64,000 nt of DNA from Sipunculus nudus (GCA_026874595.1 CM049322.1:20835400-20899399), one strand, 5' to 3'; counted from the first letter of the stretch, positions 1 to 12,829 are shown. Numbers and translations are program-made. Notes: generated by a model not told the origin, from the sequence alone.

Positions 1-1167
1 TTTAGTTGATTTTCAGGGATAAACTAACCAACAAAATTTAAATTCCCTCTAGGAAATGTCATTCTACTGCTAACACAAACCAAATGTTTATTTGAAAAAT
101 TGTAACTGTAAAGCAAAGCAATCTGAAACTAGAAATTAGGAATGACAATGTATCATTTAAAAAAAGATTCACTTTGTTATCTAGCATAAATCATGTTTAT
201 AAATTTATCATACAATAACAACGAAAGACTTCTATGGATCAGTGTAACTGCACTGTGTTCTGCCTTTCTAGTTTGTTACCTGGTCAGATTCATGTCCTTG
301 AATAAGATGTTTTACTAGTACTAAATATTAGTTCTATATTACTGCTAAGAAACAGGTGACCTTTCATTGATGGTTGGTGCTATATGCATACATTTTGTGT
401 ATCCATGCTCTGCATCATCAGTCAATATGTATGTTCACAAATCAAAGGGATTTAAGATTTAATCTACTTACATAACACAACAATATTTGAAAAGAAAATG
501 AAAATGTAGTATGAAATTATTGAATGCTGGCTCATGAGATGAAAAGGTCTTCCTGTTGGATACTCAACTGCAGTTGCCATATAAGCCATTAAAATTCCGG
601 CTTCTCCCTTGCATACATTCATCAGAAAATCCAATTACTTTTTTTGAAATTCCATGACATTTCCCTGCCCTTGAAAACATAACATTTTCCCTTTCCTTTC
701 CCTGACCACTGGCAACCTTATATGCAGCTAGAGCCCCCACAGTTTCCACAGCCAGGGTGCATGATATGTGATTCTTTTTGCATGTGCTTTTGAAGAAGCA
801 AATACCTCACCACTTAACATAAACCAGACCAATCATTAGCTGTTTTAGTATACTTTCTAACAACATCTACTAACCGAGAGTATTGGTCAATCCCTCTGTA
901 TCATGGTTGAATATCTAATTACTACAATATCAGTGCAACAGAATAGATCAGGTCCCCCCCCCCCCCCCCCCAAAAAAAAAAAATTGATACCTTCTAGGGT
1001 ACAATGTTTTTGTCCAGCAGTATGACAGGGGAACCATACATTCATGTCTGGATAAAATATTTTTGCAGTTTCAGGACCTAAGGAAGAATATCTTACTCAG
1101 CAGTATTATATCAGAGATCATGTACATTGACACATTTATTGCATAAAATTCTCTAAGATGCAAATTA
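1..1167. other. AT-rich sequence, no gene seen
   Basis: No exon with credible splice signals and coding content was found. Two things stand out: a C-rich patch (about 640-720) containing repeated TTCCCT-type words, and a poly-C run followed by poly-A at about 954-983. The stretch may be intronic or intergenic. Confidence 0.4.
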
Positions 1168-1545
1168 GTGGTTGCCATCATTTTCCTAGCCGTGACAACC
1201 AGCCTCAGTAGGCAATTGGATAATTGGGCTGGTAAGCCTCCTCGAGTTGTGATACAAGTAATATCAAGGAATGCATCGCAGTGGTCTTGCATCAGGTTGC
1301 ATTCATATTGTGGTAAACGTTCTGCCCATTATCTCAATATCATGCTAAGAATGATGAATTAAAACAATAGTATATATGTGAGCTCACAACCCAAAATGAA
1401 ACACTGTCTCCATGGACACGGGTCATTTCCTGTATTGTATGCAAGCTGCCTGCCTATTGTAACCTGTACGAGCCATGCTTGTATTCATGCTGTCATAAAG
1501 TCAACAAACATGCCGAGGGTTTTACCAATGTGCCGGGTTAAAACT
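1168..1545 (+). repeat. Dispersed repeat family A, copy 1
   Basis: This stretch matches 39118-39475 in the same orientation, sharing words such as CATCAGGTTGCATTCATATT and CATGGACACGGGTCATTTCC, with substitutions and small indels. Neither copy holds a conserved open frame. No terminal inverted repeats were seen, so the class is unknown; a SINE-like or satellite-derived repeat is possible. Confidence 0.7.
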
Positions 1546-1917
1546 GAACATTTTCGCATATGCTTGGTACTTCTCCTTCCCCAACACACCCGTTCAATAC
1601 ACAGGACTAATAAACAAGATGAATATTCTTATAATTTCTGTATTAATTTTTTTGTTGAGACTTGAAAAATTTGCAGGATTTGAATCCTAATATTCAAAAA
1701 AAAATATTAGAAACTTATGTAAGTGCTCATCGACATATTTTAAGATTTAGTGAGAGATAATTCTTTATTTACATTTCATTAATTTCTCTTAAGGTTGACT
1801 GGCCCTTGATATGAATAAAACTATTATTTACTTAGTTAATCAGGAATATGGGATTAATTTTTTCGCTCATATGGCCTTATATTTAAATATTGAAAACTTG
1901 ATTACATACACACATTT

Positions 1918-2810
1918 TTAGCTCAGCTGACTGTTAGTCATCTGAGCTATATATAGTCATGGTCCCTTGTCCATCTGTCTGGCCATCTGGCCATGAACAC
2001 GGCATAATTTAAAACTCTTGGACCTATGAATCCAAAATTTGGCATACAGTTAGATGTCTAAAAAATCTCCTACCATATCCAATATCGAGTCACTATGACA
2101 TTCATTCCTTTGAGATATTAAGGAAAAACCTCATTTTTCCATTAAAAACCCATTGTTGCACTTAATTCAAGGCTGCCTGATATAAAAACCACTGATCTGT
2201 TTTTGATCATATTTCATGTTCCTCTATATATTTCCTCTAATCATACCAGATATTATGTCAGTATTGCTTTATTTTTTTTAAGTCATGGGCCCACACATAA
2301 TGCACTTTGTAAAAAAATCAGGAAATATATTTACTCACTAACCATGAAAATTGCTGAAGCAAGAGACTTTTTTTCAAGGAAATGACTTTATTAAAACTGA
2401 ATTTTGCAATATTTTTAATTTATTGGCATAAATATAAAAATCAACCTTGGCCATAAAATGTTTTTTTAGCTCAGCTGACTGTTAGTCATCTGAGCTATAG
2501 TCGTGGTCCACTGTCTGACCGTCCGTCTGTCCGTCCATATAAATTTGCACGTTTTGAAACCGTAAGACCTAGGAATCCAAAATTCTGCATAATACTAGAT
2601 GTCCTCAAGATCTACTAACAAGCTGAAAACTGGGTCTTTGCAACTTTGTACCTTTGAGAAATTAAAGAAAAACCTCAATTTTTTATTAAAGACCTATTTT
2701 CACACTTCAGGACTGCCTAATATCAAAACCACTTATCTGGTTTTCCTCATATTTACCATAAATATTCCACTATATAGTTCCTATGTACATGCCAGAAATT
2801 AGATCTTTAT
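1918..2810 (+). repeat. Local duplication of a GCTCAGCTGACTG repeat
   Basis: The words TTTAGCTCAGCTGACTGTTA and CATCTGAGCTATA open two related segments, at about 1918 and 2465. Each is followed by CCGTC/CCATCTG-rich sequence and then a shared tail (TGAATCCAAAATTTGGCATA versus AGGAATCCAAAATTCTGCAT). A third, diverged relative lies at about 41930-42060. It is non-coding repetitive DNA. Confidence 0.65.
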
Positions 2811-2819
2811 TATATAATT

Positions 2820-3411
2820 GTATCCGCCAAAACAAAGTTTTGTGGATACTATGTTTTTGACCGGGTTCTGCCGCCGCCACATTTGTTTCCGGAGAACTAC
2901 TGTGAGACTATTGGACAGATTATTCCAAAACTTGCACCAATTATCGGGTCACAAGTGAACTGGTGCCTAACCAATTGGCCTTGACCTCTGACCTTTCCTC
3001 TCTGCCCAGTTTCTGTTTGTTTCCACACATAAACTCACATATCTTGGGAACCGTTTGACCGATCAGGAAAAAAATTTTTGTACAAATGTAGGGCTTGGAT
3101 AGCTTTATAACATACACAAAAAATAGTGGCGCCACCTGCAACCATGTTTGCACAGTGTCCATCTGTTCATCTGCCTTGGGTTAAAATCACTCATATCTCT
3201 GCAGTTGTTTGACTAATTCACCTGGAATTTTGGCATGCGTATACATCCTGGATAGTTTCTCGTTCAAATAACAGGTGGCACCACCTACAATCATGTTTAC
3301 GTGGCAGACATCCATTCTAATATGTAAAACATGTAACTCTATTTCCCCTTAAATTTGCCACTCAATCCATGCCTCACTTAACCCGTCCTACTCTGATTTT
3401 GGCGGATACAC
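2820..3411. mobile_element. MITE-like element with TATCCGCCAAAA termini
   Basis: The left end reads TATCCGCCAAAA and the right end reads TTTTGGCGGATA, a 12-bp perfect terminal inverted repeat enclosing about 0.6 kb without coding sequence. Related CCGCCAAAA fragments occur near 34829. This looks like a non-autonomous DNA transposon; the target-site duplication is unclear and the superfamily is not assigned. Confidence 0.5.
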
Positions 3412-3961
3412 ATAGTCGCTTGTCGACTACCCGTATTCTAGTTTTTAATAAATAGTTAAACTCTTATATCATTTGTGCTAGTGCTACTCTTGGGCATAGG
3501 TAACCTGTAATTATTGAATAACTGTAAATTGGATGTTGTTAAAAGCATGATAGTTAACATGACTGATAGTGGACATTTTTTTTTCCATACTTCTGCTGCA
3601 ATGTAGATAAAATTATTTTGCCAAGTCAAAACCTGTGTGACAATAGCACTCTTTTTCCAAATGGAAAAAAATATAAATGACACCAGCCCTCTTCCCTCTC
3701 CAAGGATTTTATCAAGATCTTTACATATCTTCAGTTAAATGCCATCATCCTTATAAATCAGCATATATTACAACACAAAACTAACATTTGTCTTATCCTT
3801 CTTCCAAATCATATCTTATGATCAAAAATAAAAGCTAAGTGCCATGACCCATGGGTCATTTGTTTACATCAAGCCAGTGGTATGCAGTGTTATGTAACTG
3901 CTTCACTCCTGGCCAGCTCATCTGTCTTGATCAGGCTGTCTGGAGTGACTACCACAAAGAG

Positions 3962-3966
<5 letters not shown>

Positions 3967-3992
<26 letters not shown>

Positions 3993-3993
3993 C
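3967..3993. repeat. (TC)n microsatellite
   Basis: An uninterrupted CT dinucleotide tract. It follows a CATGACCCATGGGTCATTTG word (about 3843) that recurs at about 44200, so it probably lies inside another dispersed repeat. Confidence 0.9.
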
Positions 3994-4429
3994 CCACCCT
4001 ATCCTGTTGACATGCCTGTTCAATAAACAAGACAAATCTTAAAATATCACATTTTTTGAGCAACCAGCAGGATTATAAAGAAGATGACTCATAATTTCAA
4101 TGCTAAATTCAATTTTTTGTTGAAACTTGACCAATTTTGAATTAAAAAAAAATTCAGGATTTGAATCCTAACATTCAAATGTGATAAAATATTTGGATCT
4201 AGTGTAAGTGATCATTGACATTTAAGATTAAATAAGAAATAAATACTTTGTAGCACTTCATTCATAGCTCTAATATATTAAGTTGGCAGGGCTTTGATAT
4301 GAATAACACTGTAAATCAGAAATATTGGGCAAATATTCGTGGTATTAATTTTTAGCTCATATTGCCATTTATTTAACTATTGAAACCTTAATAAGATAAA
4401 TAAAATTTAATAAAATTCACACATCTTTC

Positions 4430-5110
4430 GTTTATGAAATGTATCCTTTCATATAACATTTAGGCCCATGTTTGCCTTATTGCATCATTAAACAGTTTTG
4501 TTTATAACACAGTGCAAATGCAATTTATATATACCTAATTGGCTTGTTTAAACATACTTATTAAATTTTGTTCATGCTCATTTAAATTTTTACAGCAATT
4601 TATCTCAGTTGATATATTAATGTTTATTATAAAACTTTGGCTCAAGTCAGTTATTCTGTAATTTTTTAAAAAGAAAAGGTTTCATTTTAGCAGGGCCATT
4701 ATATATAATAATATATATAATATATATATCAAAAACCAAAATTTATTTTGCATTTGGTAATATTTTCCAAAATTTAGCCGAGTGATATATATAATATATA
4801 TAATATATATATCAAAAACCAAAATTTATTTTGCATTTGGTAATATTTTCCAAAATTTAGCCGAGTGATGTGACCAATGGGTCCCTTAATTGTTTGTCTA
4901 TGAACTGTATCCTTTCATATAACACTTAGGCCTATTTATTCCTTGTTGCATCATTTAATGGTTTCAAGCCTCAAGTTTCATTTATTAAACAGTGCATATG
5001 CAATTTATACCAAATTTTTACAGCATTTTATCTCAGTTGATAAATTAATGTTTATTATTATGCTTTGCTCATGTCCATATTCTATAATTTATAAGGTTTC
5101 ATCTTAGCAG
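4430..5110 (+). repeat. Nested local duplications
   Basis: A unit of about 80 bp (AAAACCAAAATTTATTTTGC, then TTTGGTAATATTTTCCAAAA) occurs twice in tandem at about 4728-4868. A larger duplication repeats TATCCTTTCATATAACA plus a TTGCATCATT segment at about 4441 and 4909. No coding content. Confidence 0.7.
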
Positions 5111-5589
5111 GGCCTTTTCCTCTTAGTTTTACAAATGCTAATATATATGAAAAAAAAACCCAAAGAAATAATTTTCCAAAACTCAGCTGAGAGATGTTTA
5201 TCTTGACTGTTTCTTCCTCTACTGTATTTTTTTTTGTTTTTAATGCATTTCTTTTATTTTGAAAATAAAAAATGTATTGACACAATCAGGTCAATAATTA
5301 CAGTAACTTTGGTTTCATCTGGCTGCCCTACAGTAATCACCATGTTTGTCCTTCCAAAAATTTGTTTCTGGATGGTAACTCCAGTTTGGGTTGACATGGA
5401 TTTTATACTTTACTTACTTATGTAAGAACTTTATTGAATCTGAGGTCATGAGGAATAATAACCCCCCCCCCCCCCGAATAATAAAAAAATGTGATACAAA
5501 AGCTCCAGTATCTGAACACTAATGCATTGATCACCATGATTCTGTGCATGCATCTTCATCATGGAGTGTTTCAACTGTTTATTTAAAGA

Positions 5590-6170
5590 TGCAGTCATCT
5601 GTCAACAGGGCACAAATCATAACTACTTGAACTAGAATATTTTACTTGACATCCTGGGAAGTCCATGAAAAGTCTCCTTTGAAACCTGAAACTAGGTCAC
5701 TGTTGTCCATATCCTATGAGCTATGCCCAGGTCAGAAGCACCCCCAGAATATTAAAAATTTGATACAAAAGCACCAGTATCTGAACAACTAATCCATTGA
5801 TCACCATGATTCTTTGCATGCATATTGAACATGGAGCGTTTCATCATTTCCTGCAGACTGGTGGCGCCACTTGTATTTTGACACCTTTAAATATGTGGTC
5901 ATCCGTTAACAGGGCACAAATCGTAACCGTTGGTCCTAGAATCTTCTTACGTGACATCCAGGGAGGTTGATGAAAAACTCTCCTTGCAAACTAGAAATTA
6001 GGTCTCAGTTACATATATTCTCCTTGCTTTGGGGCTTATAAGCTCACCCCAGAATAATTGAAAATTTGATACCAAAGCAGGGCACAATTCATAACCATTG
6101 GACATAGAATCTTCATACTTGACATTCTGTGGGTTTCTCAGAAGTTCTCCTGAGAAAGCCGTGGCTCAGC
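5590..6170 (+). repeat. Three diverged copies of a GGGCACAAATC repeat
   Basis: Copies start near 5605, 5908 and 6078, each with GGGCACAAATC(A/G)TAAC followed by TAGAATCTTC/TAGAATATTT, TTGACAT and a GTCTCC(T) word. Further relatives lie near 8538 and 42045. Non-coding dispersed repeat. Confidence 0.65.
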
Positions 6171-6189
6171 TATGCACAGAGTTCAACGC

Positions 6190-6370
6190 ACTATGTTCTT
6201 GTTGACACCTTTGATCGCGCCCAGTCCACTGTTTTTAGGCAAATGGTCTCAGGGCAGGGGGAACATGTAATACAATTATTTTAAAGGGGAGAAGCTATTT
6301 TTCATGTAAATTCAACATGCTTTATAGGTGATTTGGCACCCTTAACACTGAACGAAACCATTTTAATAGT
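6190..6370 (+). repeat. Dispersed repeat B, copy 1
   Basis: This stretch is homologous to the reverse complement of about 44340-44530. Shared words include GATCGCGCCC, GTCCACTGTTTTTA, GAAGCTATTTTTC and CAACATGCTT. It is probably a short interspersed or MITE-type repeat; its ends are not defined. Confidence 0.6.
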
Positions 6371-7147
6371 CATAATTCACAATCATGAGGCAGACACATT
6401 AATACATAAATATACATAAATCTCACAGAAAAATAGTTATAACTACATTGAAGCACTGTCACAGATATTATATTCAAGCACTTGCAAAGATCTAGAACTT
6501 ACAGAATTGTTATAAATTTACTTTAAAATATTTTAATACATAAGAGCATCACTTTTCACTAAAGACCTAAAGAATCATGATAGCACACCCTTTAATAAAT
6601 AAGTATGTATCTTGTGCATATAATTATTCAGCTGATAAATACTGGCTCGTAAAGAATCAATTCTGTATGAAATTGATAAGCTAAGTACATTTGTAAAGTG
6701 TAAACCTAAAATTATTATACAGTAAAACACTATGTACTATATTCTAGCACTTTTGAAATCAGGGATAAAGGATGAAAACTTCTAAAATTGCGATAAATAT
6801 AGTTTAAAAGAAATATAGAACAACATTGTTGTTTGAATTAACCCAGCACTTTGCGTTGACTATTATTATAAATTCATTTATACAGTGTTAGCTTACACAC
6901 ATAATCAGTTAATATCATTGAGACAACTCATAATTAGAATATATTTGTTGCATCATTGCAAAGTACTAACTTAAACATTAACTACCTCGCTTTCATTCTC
7001 ATAATTCAGACACAAACATACAAAAATACAACTACAAAACACTATAGTTTTACTATTAATGCTCATCTGATGCCATATCAACATAAACTCCCTATAATCC
7101 ATTATGGTCCTGCCTGTATCATAATCTCCTCCTTCTTACCTAAGAAA
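6371..7147. other. AT-rich stretch, nothing recognised
   Basis: Reading frames are short and low in complexity. No splice-bounded coding exon, tRNA or repeat match was noticed. Confidence 0.4.
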
Positions 7148-7148
7148 C

Positions 7149-7365
7149 AGGGGCGGATCCAGGAATTAGGAAAAGGAGGGGTCCAACACAAGAGGACAAA
7201 TGACAAAAGCTAAAAAAAAAGTCCCCAGGTTTGGAAAAGGGGGGTCCAGGCCGCAAAAATAGGTCGGAAACCCTTAAAAAAGGTTGCGATGGCTGAAAAA
7301 GGGAGGGGGGGGGGGGGGGTCTGGGCCCCCCTGGACCCTCCCCATTGATCTGCTCCTGGGAAATA
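7149..7365. mobile_element. Short hAT-like MITE (CAGGGGCGGATCCAGGA end)
   Basis: The left end CAGGGGCGGATCCAGG pairs with the right end TTGATCTGCTCCTGGG as imperfect terminal inverted repeats around about 200 bp of purine-rich, G-run-containing DNA. Related degenerate ends occur at about 41630-41826 and near 22000. The GGGGCGGATCCAGG terminus is a common motif of non-autonomous animal DNA transposons; assignment to hAT is inferred. Confidence 0.55.
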
Positions 7366-7369
7366 AAGC

Positions 7370-8960
7370 TGACTGAGGACATTATAGATCCAAATTAAGT
7401 CTCTATACCAAACATACCTAAATAATTTAGGTCTCATTTTGATCTACCTATACCATGCCTATTGGGTTGACATTGATTTAAAAATGCAACCACGTGTCAT
7501 AAACATGATCCAAGTCATTTTAAGCATTGTGCACAATATTTTCTCTTTCCAAAAGTTGTCACTGTTTGGCATGATTTGTGGGACCAGTTTGTGCAATCAT
7601 AATTGTCCCATGTAGTCATGTTTTTCTACACTATCTAGATACCCACACTGTTTCTTTTAGGAACACATTCTATTTCCCTTGCCCTAAACAATAAACTCTG
7701 TGACTCCTGAGCATGTCTTGATCAAAAATATTTTCCCCCATTTGTATTCCGTAAAACTTTATGAAGCAAAATTGACAAGCTTTTCTCCCCGTCCCTTTCA
7801 ACCCCCCACCCCAAACCAAAAAAAGTAGTTCGGCAGTGATTAATGGCTCCCCACTGGGATCATTATCACACTGCTGATCAGGTCTGTATCAACTGATTAC
7901 CTCAATGATGGCCTATTAAGTAGCAGTAGGGTGGGAGGACCCCAGAATTTTGTCCAAGATTTTTAATGGGGATGTAGCGTCATGCTAATATCAGGTCACT
8001 GTGAAGAGTTGCGGAGCATGTTTGAGCACCCAGAAATAATGCAAATTACACACAAATTGCCGGATTCCTCATAAATGGCTGGATGGATTTTCATCAAATT
8101 TGGTGTGCTAATGATTCTTGATGAACTTATGCTAATATGCATGAATGATGATACCACCTGTATTATCTTAATTTGTTGCCTGGCATGGACATATTGTCAG
8201 CATGTCACCATGCTGAGTGTCATGAACCATGAGCGTCATTTGTTTTGTAAAAAAACACAAACGGAAAAAGCAATTGAAGTTTCAGCGTATATTATATAGT
8301 ACTTAATGGTTAATCAATGGGTTTTAACCTCGGACATTCTTTTTTTCAGACCTGGGTAGAGATTGACCATATCAATTTTTTTTAAATTATCATTTTGCCC
8401 ATTTCACACTTTTTGGACAGAATAGTATTAACTCATTTATTGAAATTACTAATCCATTAATTACAAGTTGAGATCCATGCATTTAAATTTCTGTTACAAA
8501 TTTTCATTCACTCAACCTGTGGAATTTGGATGTATTGCAGGGCACTAATTGTAATCATTGGATGACCACATGGGTGATAAGGTCACTATGGCCTTTTTGG
8601 CTTATTTTACAGAATTTGTAGAGTTCCTCAAGACAACCAGTACGAAATATATTGTAGCCACTACCTATATATCAGTCAGCTGGAATGATGCCTGGGTGAC
8701 TTCTTTCAGTGTAGAAACACCTATAGTTGTTCGCTGTATGTTGTTATGCATGAATAAAGGGGAAGGGGGTCCTGTAAGACAGTTTGCAGGAATGCTATGT
8801 TTTCCTGCCATTAAATAAGTATTGGACTATAAATATATATTAATAAATATATATAAAAATAGGATTTGTATTGTTCCCAATACTTGAAGAGTACGAGCAA
8901 CTTTAACAATGCTCTTATGAAATTACTGAATACAAAATAGATGAAGTCGATTTAAAGTAA
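7370..8960. other. No gene recognised
   Basis: AT-rich sequence with a few dispersed repeat words (GGGCACTAATTGTAATCATT near 8540; a CATGAACCATGAGCGTCATT word near 8221). The frame at 8558-8818 shows no family signature and no splice support, so it is not called. Confidence 0.35.
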
Positions 8961-8963
8961 TTG

Positions 8964-8966
<3 letters not shown>

Positions 8967-8998
<32 letters not shown>
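8967..8998. repeat. (AT)n microsatellite
   Basis: A pure AT tract just upstream of the splice acceptor of the exon at 9028. Confidence 0.95.
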
Positions 8999-9001
<3 letters not shown>

Positions 9002-9027
9002 ACAATTAACTTACTTTTCTTTTACAG

Positions 9028-9101
9028 GCCGTGTAAAACCTGAAAGAAGAAAGGCTGAGAGGGACCAAGAGTGGTATCACACAGAAATACTTGAACTCTG
9101 A
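9028..9101 (+). CDS. Last coding exon of an unidentified gene
   Basis: A pyrimidine-rich acceptor (TTACTTTTCTTTTACAG) ends at 9027. The following 74 nt read in the one long-open frame (entry phase 1) as RVKPERRKAERDQEWYHTEI, then a short LEL end and TGA at 9099-9101. AATAAA polyadenylation signals begin at 9133, about 32 nt after the stop. The peptide is strongly charged and looks like a conserved basic C-terminus rather than random AT-rich translation. No upstream exon was found, so the family is unknown. Seen directly: acceptor, open frame, stop, poly(A) signal. Inferred: that it is a real exon. Confidence 0.5.
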
Positions 9102-9132
9102 GAGTACTACAAGTACTCTGACTCTATTGTAA

Positions 9133-9138
9133 AATAAA
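9133..9138 (+). terminator. Polyadenylation signal AATAAA
   Basis: Overlapping AATAAA words (AAAATAAATAAATAA) lie about 32 nt downstream of the stop codon at 9099-9101, supporting a transcript 3' end here. Confidence 0.5.
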
Positions 9139-9689
9139 TAAATAATTTTAATGTCTTTTAGTATTTTGTTGAATACATGAAGAGAACGTTTGGTTGGTAC
9201 CTTTCTGTTGGTAAATGGAATTGACAAATGGATGATCTCCTATTTTTTTGCCGGAAAACAATAGATATGACTGGAAACCACTGTCATGGTCAGATTTATG
9301 ATTAAAGCTATGCACATGCACTCATCAATTTTAACACTTCATTGAAAATATCTTCCACAGACTGAAATGGAAAATACACCTGCGGTCTAATCAGAAGCTG
9401 AAGTATTGCCAGTTATATGAAAGCCTACTCTGTGCTGTATAAATAAAGTACAATGTACTTTCTTTTAAAATGTATTAATGTATGTGGATTAATCATGCCG
9501 GTTCAAACGGTCGGTGACAGATCATAAGAATTGTCAACATGTTGATAACTTGTTGAATCATCAAGATATTGGTTAAAATACTCGAAACTGTTTAACAGAA
9601 TTAATGTTAACTTGATATATACAATTTTTCAATGGACTTACTCCGAGTGAACAAATATTAGGATATGTCGAGTATACAGGCATTGAGCA

Positions 9690-12574
9690 CTTTCCCCTTT
9701 TCCGGTATTTTTGTACCTTAGCAATACATTTTTTTATGTTTTAAGAATATCGTTAATATGTTATCATTATACTTAGGAGCAAACATTGATGGGATGTATT
9801 CCCAACATAACTGCAACAACATTGTGAAACGTTGTAGATTCATGAGAAAATCGTCGACAAAAAAGGTGTTATCTTACGTTAAATATTCCGTAGATAAAAC
9901 CACATTTATGTGACCAAAGAACGTTATCAAAAATGTTGCTAACACTATTAAACTAAGAGCAAATATGTATGAGACATTCCCAGCGTATCTACAAAGATAA
10001 AGTGAAACTTCATACAAGAAATAAAAACTATGAAGAACGTTAGGGTTTACGATCAAAGTCCGTACATAAAACCATACATTAGTATGTGCTAAGAACGTTC
10101 TAACAGAAACGTTTATAATATGTTATCATTATACCTAAGAATAAACGTCGGTGAGACGTATTCCAAACATAACCACAATGATTTAATGAAACATTGCAGG
10201 CACGTAATAAAAACGATGACAAAGGACGTTTGGTTTTACATTCAAAGTCCGTACAAAAAAAAAACATACATTTGTATGTGCTAAGAACGTTTTAACAGAA
10301 ACGTTGCTTACATGTTATCATTATAACTAAGAGCAAACGTTGGTTAGACGTATTCCTAACATTACTGCAACGATTATATGAAACATTGCGGACACGTTAT
10401 TAAAACGCAAGAAAGAACGTTTGGCTTCGCGTTCAAAGTCCGTACATAAAACCATACAAAATGTTTCCTACACGTTAGCATTATACAAAGACCAAACGTT
10501 ATTGACACGTATTCTTAACGTAACTACAACGACTTGATGAAACGTTGCAAAAACGTAATAAAAACAATGACAACATACGTTTTATTTTATGTTCAAAGTC
10601 CGTACACAAAACAATACATTTTTCCGTGCACAAAACGTTTTAACAGAAATGTTGCTTACACGTTAGCATTATACTAACAGCAAACGTTTATGAGACGTTT
10701 TCCTAACATTACTACAACGACTTGATGAACGTCGCAAACACGTAATAAAAACGACAACGAACGTTTGATTTTACGTTCACAGTCCGTACATAAAACCATA
10801 CATTTTTGCGTGCACAGAACGTTTTAACAGAAATGTTACTTACACATTAGCATTATACTTATAGCAAACGTTTATAAGGCGTATTCTTAACATAATTACA
10901 ACGACTTGATGACCGTTGCAAACACGTACTGAAAACAACGACAACGAACGTTTGATTTTATGTTCAAAGTCCGTACACAAAACCATACATTTTTGCGTGC
11001 ACAGGACGTTTTAACAGAAATGTTACTTACACGTTAGCATTATACTAATAGCGAACGTTTATCAGACGTTTTCCTAACATTACTACAACGACTTGATGAA
11101 CGTCGCAAACACGTAATAAAAACGACAACGAACGTTTGATTTTTCGTTCACAGTCCGTACATAAAACCATACATTTTTGCGTGCACAGAACGTTTTAACA
11201 GAAATGTTACTTACACATTAGCATTATACTTATAGCAAACGTTTATAAGGCGTATTCTTAACATAATTACAACGACTTGATGACCGTTGCAAACACGCAC
11301 TGAAAACAACGACAACGAACGTTTGATTTTATGTTCAAAGTCCGTACACAAAACCATACATTTTTGCGTGCACAGAACGTTTTAACAGAAATGTTACTTA
11401 CACGTTAGCATTATACTAATAGCGAACGTTTATCAGACGTTTTCCTAACATTACTACAACGACTTGATGACCGTTGCAAACACGTTATAAAAACTACGAC
11501 AACGAACGTTTGATTTTACGTTCACAGACCGTACATAAAACCATACATTTTTTCGTGCACAGAACGTTTTAACAGAATTGTTGCTTACACATTAGCATTG
11601 TACTAGGAGCAAACGTTTATGAGACGTTTTCCTAACATTACTACAACGACTTGATGACCGTTGCAAACACGTAATAAAAACAACGACAACGAACGTTTGA
11701 TTTTACGTTCACAGTCCGTACATAAAACCATACATTTTTGCGTGCACAGAACGTTCTAACAGAAATGTTGCTTACACATTAGCATTGTACTAGGAGCAAA
11801 CGTTTATGAGACGTTTTCCTAACATTACTACAACGACTTGATGACCGTTGCAAACACGTAATAAAAACAACGACAACGAACGTTTGATTTTACGTTCACA
11901 GTCCGTACATAAAACCATACATTTTTGCGTGCACAGAACGTTTAAACAGAAATATTGCTTACACATTAGCATTATACTTATAGCAAACGTTTATAAGGCG
12001 TATTCTTAACATAATTACAACGACTTGATGACCGTTGCAAACACGTTATAAAAACAACGACAACGAACGTTTGATTTTATGTTCAAAGTCCGTACACAAA
12101 ACCATACATTTTTGCGTGCACAGAACGTTTTAACAGAAATGTTGCTTACACGTTAGCATTATACTAATAGCGAACGTTTATCAGACGTTTTCCTAACATT
12201 ACTACAACGACTTGATGACTGTTGCAAACACGTTATAAAAACTACGACAACGAACGTTTGATTTTACGTTCACTAACCGTACATAAAACCATACATTTTT
12301 GCGTGCACAGAACGTTTTAACAGAAATGTTGCTTACACGTTAGCATTGTACTAGGAGCAAACGTTTATTAGACGTATTCTTAACATAACTACAACGACTT
12401 GATAAAACGTTGCAAACACGTAATAAAAACAACGGCAACGAACGTCTGATTTTACGTTCACAGTCCGTACATAAAACCATACATTTTTGCGTGCACAGAA
12501 CGTTTCAAAATAATGTTATCCGAACCTAACTAAAATGTTGTGAGGACGTTTTTAGAACGCATTATTGTTTGCAG
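9690..12574 (+). repeat. Satellite array, period about 187 bp, AACGTT-rich
   Basis: The word GTCCGTACA or close variants recurs at about 10058, 10247, 10438, 10598, 10782, 10969, 11153, 11340, 11528, 11714, 11901, 12088, 12275 and 12463. Spacing is 184-191 bp, with one short unit of 160. Each unit carries several AACGTT/ACGTTT words, an ACAACGACTTGATGA block and a GTTAGCATTATACT block. Units at the left edge (9690-10240) are more diverged and the centre is nearly uniform. In the centre, two monomer types alternate (TACACAAAACC with TCAAAGTCC, versus TACATAAAACC with TCACAGTCC), giving a 374-bp dimer. There is no coding content. Confidence 0.95.
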
Positions 12575-12825
12575 GGTACAGATTAATGAAAGGAAGTTTC
12601 CGTGTGCAGGAAAAGCAAATCGTACAAATAGCCACGGCAGGACTATTAGTGGGAGAGGGCCATACAATAAATAATATGATAACACTGTGTCACACTTTCT
12701 TTGACATCGAAAGTGCCAGGGACTCACCATTAAGAAACTGGTATACCCCCTCTTCGTTGGAGGAAGTCGATCATAGAGTTGTAGGAGGAGCACAGAGCCC
12801 CAGTTGTACATGTCTGTCTTTATAA
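12575..12825 (+). CDS. Candidate exon abutting the satellite, unknown
   Basis: An acceptor-like ATTATTGTTTGCAG ends at 12574, exactly where the satellite stops. An open frame (entry phase 1) of about 83 codons follows, running to a TAA at 12823-12825. It has mixed composition, with features such as IATAGLLVGEG and NWYTPSSLEEVDHRVVGG. The opposite strand is also open across much of the same interval, which weakens the call. No family is recognised and no donor or poly(A) signal fixes its end. It could be a terminal exon, a gene relic or chance. Confidence 0.25.
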
Positions 12826-12829
12826 TGTG

